Part shown: piece after piece, positions 35,174-45,408 of the stretch
Layout of the letters: each line of letters begins with the position of its first letter
How positions within the stretch are numbered: the stretch's first letter is position 1
From: Nicotiana tabacum
Lineage: Eukaryota; Streptophyta; Magnoliopsida; Solanales; Solanaceae
Length of the DNA: 64,000 bases
Direction of reading: 5' to 3'
Assembly: GCF_000715075.1 (NCBI RefSeq)
Contig: NC_134081.1
Location: 107,806,108-107,870,107, forward strand
Notes under the pieces: model-generated
Database searches by the model: none
What the model was told of the DNA's origin: nothing
Seen by the model: the letters and a program-made list of their open reading frames with translations, nothing else
Translations under genes and position numbers: made by a program

Positions 35174-37330
35174 TGTGAGCACCTAATTTTTGTCGTGCTA
35201 GAATATTTCCCGCTTCCCAGGCGTATCCCCACTCAACTTTTCTTTGTCCCCCATGCTTGTCCCCCATACTTGTCCCCCATGCTTTGTCTCCCCCACACTT
35301 TGCTCCCTACTCCACTCTCCATTGTTCCCCACTCCTTGTCCCCCATGCTTGTCCTATCCACACTTTTCTCCGTTCCCTACTCTCTCCACTGTTCCCCACT
35401 CCTCTTCCCCCATGCTTGTCTCCTATCACAAACCCCATACCCCATTTTCAGCTATAAAACACACACATAACACACAAAAAAGAGGAGGAACCAGCAAAGA
35501 AAAGGAGCTGCAAATCCAGCCCCAAAACTCCCTCAAAACAGCTCAAAAACGAGCTGAAAACAGCCCAAAAATGAGCTGAAAACCAGTCCACACACAACTG
35601 TCGATAACACCCCAAAACAGTCACTTTTCTCCAGTTCAACACCCCCAAAAACGAGCGGGAAATCCAGCCCCAAAGACGACCTCAAATTCTCCAAAAAAGA
35701 AGCTGAAAATCTGCCCGAAAACGCAGCCATGAACCTCCATTAAACACCACCCAAATCAGCCCCGAAACAGCCCCCAAGCACAAGCTAAAAACTGCTGAAA
35801 TCAGCTGGAAAACGCAGCAAACAAAATTGTAAAACACCACCCAAAATCCAGCGTTAGAGAGCAGCAAAATCAGCTGTGAATCTGCTGAAAAATCTGACCA
35901 AAAGTAGTGAAACATGCTGCAAAATAGCTCGAAATCCAGCCACAAACCTCTATTGAAACGACCCTTTTACACCCGAAACGGTTGTCCAAATATAGTCGAG
36001 TTGGTATAGTCTTTTCCTGGATCCTGATTCGTGGTCGTAGTCGGGTTCATGGTCAATTGGCTCTGTTCCATTCGAGGTCCGAGCTTTGTTTCGCTATTGT
36101 GTTTCGAAAGCAACAAGGCCACACTCTTGTATTGAAGGTCGGTTTTTCTAATTTTCACTTTGTTACAGTATTTTGAATCTTGTTGTTCACTGCTGAATCT
36201 GCTAATCTCTACTTCTCTGGCCTTTGTTTGGCATTCCTAAGCTGTTTTCTGCACAATCAGGTATTGGATCATGAATTCAAGCCTTTGATTTGTAAAATGT
36301 TGAGTTCCTATGCTTGATAATAAAGTTCTAGATCTCTATTGCTATATGCATTTAGTTTCATTTATGATTTCATTTTGTTTAGTTTTAATCTGACCATGCT
36401 GCAGTAGTACAACATTGTTTATGACAAATAAAATAAAAGGATGGATTCTGGATTAATGTACTATGTGTGCACTTAAATCTATAATGGCATGAACAATATA
36501 TGATTTTAGTTAGTGCTAGACTCTTGTCACATTGATGTATTGTCCTAAGCCAGTTTTGGGTTTCAATAACGGTGCACCTGCAGTTTATGAATTTGGACTC
36601 AAATCGTCCACACATTAATTCCACAAGTTATGGGACCTCTAATCTCAAACAAGTTTTAGCAAAATTAGTTAAACTCTTGAATATGCGTAGCTTGATTTAA
36701 GCGCGATTAATAAATTATCGTGGCCATGAGTACGGTTCTCGTGGTATGGTCATGATACGTAATCTCCAAGTCGAGTGTGCGCTTCACGTGATTCGACCAT
36801 CACTTCAAATAATAATAAAAATTAATATGTTGTAAATCGCGGGTGCGTTTCACGTGACGCGATTCGCAACGTGTACAAAAAAAACGAGTGTGCGACATAG
36901 CGACTTGTTCAAACAAATTTCATAAACACTAAAAGAGGTTAATTAATTAAAAGTGGTAAACGATTAAATACACTATAGGTTTTTAAACATGTTAATAAAT
37001 CATATAATTAAGCCAAGTTTAAGTTAATAAAGTGACCGTGCTAGAACCACCGGACTCGGAGAATGCCTTACACCTTCTCCCCGGTCAACAGAATTCCTTA
37101 CCCGGACTTTGTTGTCGCAGACCAATAATAATAGCGTCAAACCTTCCTTTGACTAGGGATTCAAATAAAAGGTGACTTGGAACACCCGAAAATCAATTCA
37201 AAATGGCGACTTTGAACAATAAGATAATCCCTATTCCAAATTGTCACTTTAATTGGAAAAACTCTTTAACCCACAACAATCCAATAACACACATATTTAT
37301 CATTTTATGGGGTAAAAAAGGGGTGTGACA
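35174..37330 (+). mobile_element. 5' LTR of element G
   Basis: The LTR runs from TGTGAGCACC to GGGGTGTGACA. U3 holds a CT-rich minisatellite of CTTGTCCCCCATG-like units (35240-35425) just upstream of TATA box TATAAAA (35453-35459). Downstream, AGCTGAAAA-like motifs recur through 35500-35960. Two G-box palindromes (CACGTG at 36785-36790 and 36851-36856) follow. The small open frames here are not genes. Confidence 0.93.
35453..35459 (+). promoter_or_regulatory. LTR TATA box of element G
   Basis: TATAAAA directly follows the pyrimidine-rich minisatellite, about 280 bp into the LTR, and is repeated at 45684-45690 in the 3' LTR. It is the best candidate for the transcription start of G. Confidence 0.6.
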
Positions 37331-37331
37331 G

Positions 37332-37352
37332 CTCTGGCGACTCTGCTGGGGA
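37332..37352 (+). promoter_or_regulatory. Primer-binding site of element G (non-iMet)
   Basis: CTCTGGCGACTCTGCTGGGG lies right after the LTR end. It differs from the tRNA-iMet sites of A-D. Tat/Ogre elements are reported to use a tRNA-Arg primer; I think this is that type but cannot confirm the tRNA. Confidence 0.65.
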
Positions 37353-38050
37353 CTTTAAGAATTCGAGCTTGTACATTGACTTTATTTGGCTTTATTAATA
37401 TTTGTATATATTGTGATTTATTTGGGACTAATGTGCTACTTGTCCACTTTTTACTGTCTTGATATTGTTGAACTGTACATATAAATTGTATCCTCTCTCG
37501 CATCCCACTGAGTCTTCTGATAATTAGTTATGTTGTGTTTGCCTACCAGCATCACAAAATTTCTGTCTTGAGATAAAGTCAGTTAGCCTACCAGCTTCTG
37601 GTGAAGGATTTAGTCACACATGTTTAGGCGGGAGAGCCGTTAGCTAGCCAGTGCTGTTCTACTACTGGTAATGCTTGACGCTCCTCGGCTCGGGTTGTCC
37701 GCCCGGGTAAGTCAGGTCTAGATACCATCTCCTTTAGGATTTACAAACTTAGAAGAACAAGCCACAAGCAATGAATATCCCTAGTAGGCTACGCTTTATT
37801 TGCATCATGTGCATTTGACTTAGCAGCGCTCGACTCATGGGCCGAGTTCTGTTTTAGGACAGGTACCTTGTTGAGACCATTATGTCATGTTATGTGCTAC
37901 TTATTATATTATTTGGGAGGCTTGCATGTCGACCGACTTTAGCATATATCGGTTGAACGAAGAGAGAAAAAATGATGTGGTTTAGTGCATATGGTTTTTA
38001 AAGATTAATTTTCATATAAAAAAAAAGGAAGAACATAGTCAATTTTGACC

Positions 38051-38095
38051 GAACTACGCGGGTCTGATTCTCACCGGATGTGAGATACGTAGGCA
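38051..38095 (+). ncRNA. GAACTAC-GTAGGC nested hairpin, copy 1
   Basis: Outer stem CTACG (38054-38058) pairs with CGTAG (38088-38092); inner stem TCTCAC (38069-38074) pairs with GTGAGA (38080-38085) around loop CGGAT. GGC follows the outer stem. Four more copies exist in this element. Confidence 0.6.
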
Positions 38096-38467
38096 AACCT
38101 CATCGGTTCCGGCCCCCAATTTTCAAAAATCCAAAAGATATTTTCCTTTAATTGCTTCTTTAGAAGTTTCATTTTTTTGAGACAAAAAAAATCCAAAAGT
38201 ATTTTCTTCCTTTTTAAAAAAAAAAAAAGTCTTTCTCCCAAAATCCAAAAAAATATTTTCTTCCTTTTGAAATTTTTTTAAAAAAATTCAAAATTCAAAT
38301 TTTTTTTTTCTTCTTTTTTAGAAGTTTTTCTTTAACCAATTCCAAAACAGAACAAAAAAAAATCGAAAAAAAAATTGAATATATTTTATTTGCTAGGAGA
38401 TTTTGTCGGATTAATTGTATATGAAAAACAAAAAGAGTTAGTTTATCTATTTTATTTCTGATCCACC

Positions 38468-38512
38468 AAACTACGCGGGTCTGATTCTCACCGAATATGA
38501 GATACGTAGGCA
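38468..38512 (+). ncRNA. GAACTAC-GTAGGC nested hairpin, copy 2
   Basis: Outer stem CTACG (38471-38475)/CGTAG (38505-38509); inner stem TCTCA/TGAGA (38486-38490 and 38498-38502). The topmost pair of copy 1 is broken by a G-to-A change. Confidence 0.6.
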
Positions 38513-38861
38513 AACCTCATCGGTTCCGGCCCCAATTTTAAAAAAATAAAATAAAATAAAATTCAAAAATAGTTTCCCTTTCCTTGATTCCCTCTCTAGA
38601 ATTCTTTCCTTAGAAAATCCAAAAAAAAAAATTAAATCTAAAAATATTTTTCTTCTTTTTCGAAGCCTTTCATTCGAAAAAAAAAAGAACAAAAAGAATC
38701 TTCAAATCAAAATCCAAAATATTTTCTTCCTTCTTTAGAATTCCTTTTAAAAAATTTCAAAATTCCATAAAAAGAAAAAAAAAACTCAAAAAATATATTT
38801 AAAAGTCTTTATAAATAAATAAAAAAAATGAAAAATGGGCCAGTCTATTCCCAATCTTCCT

Positions 38862-38907
38862 GAACTACGTAATGATCTGATTCATGCGGCGTCATGATAC
38901 GTAGGCA
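38862..38907 (+). ncRNA. GAACTAC-GTAGGC nested hairpin, copy 3
   Basis: Outer stem CTACG (38865-38869)/CGTAG (38900-38904). The inner stem is TCATG (38882-38886)/CATGA (38893-38897), different on both sides from copies 1 and 2 yet still paired. Confidence 0.6.
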
Positions 38908-39169
38908 ATCCCCATCGGATTCGATCATAGCCATAAACAAATTGAGTAAAAAAAAAAGAAAAAAATTGAGTGTAAAAGAAAGAAAGAGTGACAAAAAATA
39001 ACAGAGAAAAACTAAGAGCGAAAAACAACAAAAAGAAAAAAAAAATCAAGATATGAAAAAAAAATCAAAAAAAGAAGAAGAGAGAGAGCCTCCCGAGATG
39101 GATTACCCCTGTTGGTGAATCATACTCGATCTTGTTCCAAAAGCTAGTCAGGCTAGGTCTACTGCGGCC

Positions 39170-39478
39170 AGTTGCCCCGAACCGGCCAAACCCTGAGTTT
39201 TATTCGCATCAGGCTAATGCTAGATGTGAATACCACTCTGGAGCAGTTAGACATGATACAGAAAACTGTTAGACTCTTAAGAGAGCAGTGGAAGACCTCA
39301 TCAATGTCAAGGAAATAGTACTTAGGGATGAAGAGGCCCCTAATATGATGAACAATTCTCTGCCTACTCACACTAATGGGCCAGTAATCGAAATTATCTG
39401 TGAAGATGAGGAATTTGATCTGGCACTGAAGGCCATTGCCGAGACAGAAGAGAAACCTAAAAACGGGCGCCAAACCTG
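39170..39478 (+). pseudogene. gag: C-terminal gag remnant of element G (Tat)
   Basis: The plus frame reads QANARCEYHSGAVRHDTENC, a CX2HX5HX4C-type zinc-binding motif typical of Tat/Ogre gag (39225-39269). An in-frame TAG at 39270 follows, then LKRAVEDLINVKEIVLRDEE, the stretch NGPVIEIICEDEEFDLALKA and a stop at 39477. The family's gag ends in just this way. The capsid part upstream is deleted. The remnant is about 100 codons compared with several hundred in intact relatives. Confidence 0.8.
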
Positions 39479-39479
39479 A

Positions 39480-39944
39480 AAAGTTCTCTGTCATATGGGA
39501 GTCTCGGTAGCCGGTCTTGCTATCTTTTCTGCGTCCGAATTATTTCAGGATCTAATCCGAATATTTTACTTCACTGCTTTGCTTTCTAATGTAAACCCTT
39601 CTATCTTAAAAACTTAAAAAAAAAACAAATTAAATTAATATTTCATTGTCGGGGAATGTTTCTTTTCTTAATCTTGTCACTTTTCTTATTCTCTTTTTAG
39701 TTCTGTTAATGCAGATTTTAATGACATGACATGCTTGCGGGCTTTATGCCCAGATCCTAAAATGTTGTCAGACCCCGAAATAAAAGATCAAGAAACAAAA
39801 TATTTTGAAGACAAGGCTTGTAAGAAAATAAATAGAAAATTAGAACGAAGTTGAGATTCCCTCTCTTCGGATCATTGTTGAAGGCGGGATTGAGGATAAA
39901 GATTGGATCAAGAACCGTTTGAAATAATTGACACTGATGGATGA
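39480..39944 (+). other. Deletion scar region between gag and integrase remnants
   Basis: No pol motif is visible here, so protease through the integrase core have been lost. The sequence TTTATGCCCAGATCCTAAAATG and GGCTTGTAAGAAAATAAATAG is non-coding in all frames. Confidence 0.6.
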
Positions 39945-40212
39945 AAAATGATTGACCGCAATTTGCCACGGGCAGTTGTGCCGTGTCTGCAACAAGAAAG
40001 TGCGGCCCAATAAATTTAAAATAGGACAACTCATTCTGAGACATATCCTCCCAACTCATGAAGAAGCTAAAGGAAAATTGGCTCCAAATTGGAAAGGTAC
40101 ATACATTATAATGAGAGTACTGCAAAAGAGAGCGTTGTACCTGGGAAGCAACGAAGAAAGTGTCCCTTAAACAACCGTCAACGCGGATGCAGTCAAAAGG
40201 TACTATGTTTGA
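39945..40212 (+). pseudogene. pol: Integrase C-terminus remnant of element G (Tat)
   Basis: The plus frame gives NKKVRPNKFKIGQLILRHIL, then EEAKGKLAPNWKGTYIIMRV and, after one TAA at 40168, AVKRYYV followed by the proper stop at 40210-40212. This is the conserved end of Tat-lineage integrase: the pattern of VRPxxFxxGxLxLRxILP, then APNWxGxYxI, then DAVKRYYV. The catalytic DDE core is absent. Its presence beside the gag end shows a large internal pol deletion. Confidence 0.82.
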
Positions 40213-41834
40213 CCCTCTATATAGCATTAATGTTCTCTGATTGGGATGATGTAGGCTTTCATTCTCGCTATCCAAACACCATCAATCCTTTGCTAACCCT
40301 TTTGAGCCAGTTACCTTTCTTTGATTACCCTCTTTGGAACCTGAAGATGTTATTTTAAAAAAAAAAAGATAAACAAATAAAAAGAAAAAAGAAAAAAAAA
40401 AGAAAAAGAAAAATAAAAAAAATCAAACAAGTTCATGTCAATCGAACTACGTTCGACTTGATTCCGAAAGGATATGTAGGCAGCCTCTCTCTGTGGGTTA
40501 AGTCACACCAAAATAAAAATCTACATTCCCCCAAAAGTTGAAACTGGGGCAGGTGTTATAATGGTTCGGCGATGGTTTCGCCTGAAAGGTTCCAAAGTTG
40601 TAATTCAATCCAAATTCTTTTTACCCAAATCCTTTTCAAGTCCTTCCGATCAATCAACGAGAATGTTCAAGAATTGGAGGATACAATCACTTGGATCTGA
40701 TGCCACCAAAATGAGAGAAATAAAATGAGAGAGTCTTATTGGTGAAAACCCTCACGGGCACCATAGGGCGATGACGAGCAAAGAAAATGAAAATGAGAGA
40801 GTCTTGTTAGTGAAAACCCGCAAAGGGCACTATAAGGCGATGGTGAGAAGAGAATTGAGAGAGTTTAGCTAGTGAAAACCCGCAAAGGGCACTACTGATC
40901 GAAAAGAGGATCTTCACAGCCATTGGTATTGATAATCCTGGGCAAGGTTTCTTGGTTTCGAGGCAAAAGTTGTGATAAATTTCTAAGAGTCGGACGGTTT
41001 ACACAGATCAGACATCAAGTCTAAAAGGCATGTCATGTTCATTGAAGTCCGCATATACTCCATATAAGTCATTCTTTCCTTCCCCGAAAGGGATACCTCT
41101 TGTCTAAATTCATTGTCCATTCCATTGTTTGTTTTTCTTCGAATCCATTTTGGTCTAACTCTATTCCAAAACTAAGGCAAAGAAGGGATAGCAAGACTGA
41201 TTTACAGCTTTCATTTGATACAAGCTAATATGCAAAAAAGGCACCCAAACTCGGCAGCGACATCAAGTCGACCCCGACTGGCCATGGCGGCTGATGCTTA
41301 GAAATCAAAAACTCTTGTAAAGAGGAAATCAAATTGAAAGTGCCTACAAGGCAAAATGAAGTTGAATAGGTTAAGTCCCAAGTGGCTAACCATTTTGGCA
41401 AAGTTTGAAAAGCTAAAGGTTCCCCAATTCTTAGAGATTGAAAGTTTCAGAGGAAAGAAGTCGAAAGTGAAATTCCACAAAGGCAAAACAAAGTTGAAAA
41501 GGTTAAGTCCCACGCGACCAACCGTCATGTAAAAATTTGAAAAGTCAAAGGCTCTCTGGGGCCAGACATGCTAGTGGTATTCAGGAAACATCTAGTGGCA
41601 GATTGAAATCATCATCAAAAGAAGATGGGCACAAAGCCAAGCTTCCAAAGACATCAGGGCCACAAACTGACCACTATTTTCAAAATTCACAATTTTTCTT
41701 TGTTTGCAGCATGAACAAAACAGTGAAGAATGGTGATTTCTAAAGGACGAATGTCACCAAAGGTAAGTCTCCTCAAAATCTCCACTTTCCTTTATTTTTA
41801 GCATGCATAACTATTGTTCATACCTCTCATTTTC
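40213..41834 (+). other. 3' untranslated region of element G
   Basis: No gene is present. The fourth hairpin motif lies at 40444-40482. Three copies of a ~67-bp repeat (GAGAGAGT … GTGAAAACCCGCAAAGGGCAC) lie at 40717-40895. A ~125-bp direct repeat around AGGTTAAGTCCCA lies at 41330-41430 and 41455-41555. Confidence 0.7.
40444..40482 (+). ncRNA. GAACTAC-GTAGGC nested hairpin, copy 4
   Basis: Outer stem CTACG (40447-40451)/TGTAG (40475-40479) with one wobble pair; inner TCC/GGA closes a GAAA tetraloop (40463-40472). Confidence 0.55.
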
Positions 41835-43960
41835 GTAGCTTAACCCAGGTAGAACCTTTTTGCCTAGGGGGATTCAGCTCATAGTTCGGCTAGAAGTAGT
41901 CTTCGCCCAGGTTGTTTTACATAGCTTAACCCAGGCAGAACCATTTTGCCTAGGGGGATCCAGCTCATATTTGCGGGTAGAAGTACTTTTTGCTCAGGTT
42001 TAATCATAGCTTAACCGGGTAGAACCTTTTCGCCAAGGGGGATCCAGCTCATAGTTTGGGTAGAAGTACTCTTCGCCCAGGTTATTTTACGTAGCTTAAC
42101 CCAGGCAGAACCATTTCGCCTAGGGGGATCCAGATCATATTTGCGGGTAGATGTACTTTTCGCTCAGGTTTTTAATCATAGCTTAACCCAGGTAGAACAT
42201 TTTTGCCTAGGGGGATCCAGCTCATAGTTTCCCGGTAGAAGTACTATTCGCCCAGGATTGTTTTTCGTAGCTTAACCCAGGTAGAACCTTCTCGCCTAGG
42301 GGGATCCAGCTCATAGTTTCCGGGTGGAAATACTATTCACCCAGGATTGGTTTTTGTAGCTTAACCCAGGTAGAACCTTTTCACCTAGGGGGATCCAGCT
42401 CATAGTTCCGGGTAGAAGTACTATTCGCTTAGGTTGCTTTTCGTAGCTTAACCTAGGTAGAACCTTTTCGCCTAGGTGAATCCAACTAATATTTCCGGGT
42501 AGAAGTACTTTTTGCCCAGGCTGTTTTACGTAGCTTAACCCAAATAGAACTTTTTCGCCTAGGGGGATCCAGCTCATAGTTCCGGGTAGAAGTACTTTTT
42601 GCCCAGGCTGTCTTTCGTAGCTTAACCCAGGTAGAACCTTTTCGCCTAGGGGGATTCAGCTCATAGTTCGGGTAGAAGTACTCTTCGCCCAGGTTGTTTT
42701 ACGTAGCTTAACCCAGGCAGAACCATTTCACCTAGGGGATCCAGCTCATATTGGCGGGTAGAAGTACTTTTCGCTCAGGTTTAATCATAGCTTAACCCAG
42801 GTAGAACCTTTTCGCCAAGGGGGATCCAGCTCATAGTTCGGGTAGAAGTACTCTTCACCCAAGTTGTTTTACATAGCTTAACCCAGGCAGAACCATTTCG
42901 CCTAGGGGGATCCAGCTCATATTTGCGGGTAGAAGTACTTTTCGCTCAGGTTTAATCATAGCTTAACCCAGGTAGAACCTTTTCGCCAAGGGGGATCCAG
43001 CTCATAGTTCGGGTAGAAGTACTCTTCGCCCAGGTTGTTTTACATAGCCTAATCCAGGCAGAACCATTTCGCCTAGGGGGATCCAGCTCATATTTGTAGG
43101 TAGAAGTACTTTTCGCTTAGGTTTTTAATCATAGCTTAACCCAGGTAGAACATTTTCGCCTAGGGGGATCCAGCTCATAGTTTCCGGGTAGAAGTACTAT
43201 TCGCCCAGGATTGTTTTTCGTAGCTTAACCCAGGTAGAACCTTTTCGCCTAGGGGGATCCAGCTCATAGTTTCCGGGTAGAAATATTATTCGCCCAGGAT
43301 TGGTTTTTGTAGCTTAACCCAGGTAGAACATTTTCACCTAGGGGATCCAGCTCATAGTTCGGGTAGAAGTACTATTCGCCCAGGATTGTTTTTTGTAGCT
43401 TAACCCAGGTAGAACTTTTTCGCCTAGGAGGATCCAGCTCATAGTTTCCGGGTAGAAATACTATTTACCCAGGATTGGTTTTTGTAGCTTAACCCAGGTA
43501 GAACCTTTTCACCTAGGGGGATCTAGCTCATAGTTCAGGGCATAAGTACTTTTTGCCCAGGCTGTCTTTCGTAGCTTAACCCAGGTAGAACATTTTCGCC
43601 AAGGGGTATCCAGCTCATAGTTCGGGTAGAAGTACTCTTCGCCCAGGTTAGTTTTCGTAGCTTAACCCAGGTAGAACATTTTCGCCAAGGCGGATCCAGC
43701 TCATAGTTCGGGTAGAAGTACTCTTCGCCCAGGTTATTTTATGTAGCTTAACCAAGGCAGAACTATTTCGCCTAGGGGGATCCAGCTCATAGTTTGGGTA
43801 GAAGTACTCTTCGCCCAGGTTGTTTTACGTAGCTTAACCGAGATAGAACCATTTTGCCTAGGGCGATCCAGCTCATAGTTTCGGGTAGAAGTACTCTTCG
43901 CCCAGGTTTGCTTTTCGTAGTTTAACCCAGGTAGACCTTTTTCGCCCCGGGGATTCAGCA
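41835..43960 (+). repeat. 87-bp tandem array, ~24 units (element G 3' UTR)
   Basis: GTAGCTTAACCCAGG-type unit starts recur at about 41835, 41921, 42005, 42091, 42177 and so on to 43915, mean spacing 86.7 bp. Each unit contains GCCTAGGGGGATCCAGCTCA and GGGTAGAAGTACT. Two unit types alternate in places (GGCAGAACCATTTC versus GGTAGAACCTTTTC at 41921-42180 and 42702-43130), giving ~172-bp dimers. Minus-strand frames through it give repetitive peptides, which I reject as genes. Confidence 0.95.
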
Positions 43961-43966
43961 TTTTTT

Positions 43967-44410
43967 CAGTAATATAGGGCGCCAACCCCTGGTTACATTA
44001 TCCTTTTCAGTAATACAGGGCTCCAACCCCTGGTTACATTATCCTTTTCAGTAATATAGGGTGCCAACCCCTGGTTACATTATCCTTTTTAGTAATACAG
44101 GGCGCCAACCCCTGGTTACATTTTCTTTTCAGTAATACAGGGCATCAACCCCTGATTACCTTTCCTTTTCAGTAATACAGGGCACCAACCCCTGGTTATA
44201 TTTCTTTTTCAGTAATACAGGGCGCCAACCCCTGGTTACATTATCCTTTTCAGTAATACAGGGCGCCAACCCCTGGTTATATTATCCTTTTCAATAATAC
44301 AAGGCGCCAACCCCTGATTACCTTTCCTTTTCAGTAATACAAGGCGCCAACCCCTGGTTATATTTCTTTTTCATTAATACAGGGCGCCATCCCCTGATTA
44401 CATTTCCTTA
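43967..44410 (+). repeat. 40-bp tandem array, 11 units (element G)
   Basis: Units of CAGTAATACAGGGCGCCAAC then CCCTGGTTACATTATCCTTT repeat about every 40 bp without gaps. The array begins directly after the 87-bp array. Confidence 0.95.
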
Positions 44411-44625
44411 CCAGTATAGGGTACACCAATCCCTGATCTCCTTACCAATATAGGGTACACCAATCCCTTGTTGTGTTCTCCAACATAGGGTACACCACTC
44501 CCTAGTTGATTTGATTTTAAATACAGGATACACCACTCCCTAGTATCATTGCCAATATAGGGTATCCCATTCTCTGACCACAGTTTCCCAACATAAGGTA
44601 CACAAATCCTTAGTTGAGATATTCT
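44411..44625 (+). repeat. 36-bp degenerate tandem array, 6 units (element G)
   Basis: Six units centred on TATAGGGTACACCAATCCCT continue from the 40-bp array. The shared core (ATA-AGGG-…-CCAA-CCCT) suggests both arrays descend from one unit. Confidence 0.85.
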
Positions 44626-45408
44626 TTTGGGACAATAAAAAAACAAAATCATCATGAACTTTTCAGGGTACACCATTACTTTTTTTTATTTGCTTTCAAT
44701 AAAGAAGTAGTTTAGAATTTTGTTACAATAACTCACGAAATTTTCCTAGTGAAAACTGAGGCAGAAAAATTTCGTTCGTTTGTTTGTTGTGATGTCTGAG
44801 CAGGTTTTACCTCGAGGCACAAGGTTCGAGATGAACAAAAGAAGAAGTTTGAGTCCACAATAAAGAAAAGAAAAGGAAAAAAAAAGTGAATCCAAATGCA
44901 GAAGCAGATGGAAATGATATGGACTGCTTAAAACATGACTGAAGTTACGAGCTTCACATTTTCCGTTTTGCTCAGAAGAAGCCGTAGAAGAATGAACTAG
45001 CACCTACAGCTAGCAAGCATCAAGGTTCAGATCAGAGTCTGTATAAACAACCAGTCAAGACTCAAGATCAAGGTTCAGAAGACTTATAAATAGGAATCTT
45101 GTAACTTATAATTGATAGGCTTGTTTAGTTCCTTTAGATTTTGATGTAATAACAGGGCCACGGACCGAAGCCTCGACGGAACCTAGCTCGACTTTCGAAC
45201 TCATCACTCCATCATTTTTCTTGAACTACACGCGACCTGATTTCCTTATAACCCGGGATATATAGGCTGTCCAAAACCAGGACTCGGTTGCACATTTTTC
45301 TTTTATTTTCTTCCTCTTTTGAATAACGATATGGTCAAAACTTAGTCACACGGCTCACTTTATCTTTGCCTGAAAACTTTTAATGTTTCCAAGCAAAGAG
45401 GGACATGC
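44626..45408 (+). other. 3' end of G interior, with purine tract
   Basis: Non-coding. The fifth, most degenerate, hairpin motif lies at 45223-45266 (outer CTA/TAG, inner TCC/GGA). The purine-rich AAGCAAAGAGGGACATGC at 45391-45408 immediately precedes the 3' LTR and is the likely polypurine tract. Confidence 0.7.

Larger units (their letters stand above)
37353..39169 (+). other. Leader of element G with A-rich tracts and hairpin motifs
   Basis: The leader is not coding. Long A-rich, purine-biased runs fill 37990-39075. Three copies of a structured motif starting GAACTACG lie at 38051, 38468 and 38862, separated by A-rich sequence. Confidence 0.7.

Noticed and set aside
35195..35579. Pro/Ser-rich ORFs in G's LTR (also 45425-45708)
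   Set aside because: The CT-rich minisatellite encodes them by composition; the segment is the U3 promoter region.
39757..40275. 172-codon minus-strand ORF in element G
   Set aside because: It is antisense to the recognised integrase C-terminus remnant, whose plus-strand motifs are clear.
42311..42577. Minus-strand ORF with ~29-residue repeats (SWIPLGEKVL…) in the 87-bp array, and a similar one at 43734-43985
   Set aside because: Unit length happens to be a multiple of three; stops and unit-length variants break it elsewhere and nothing suggests translation.
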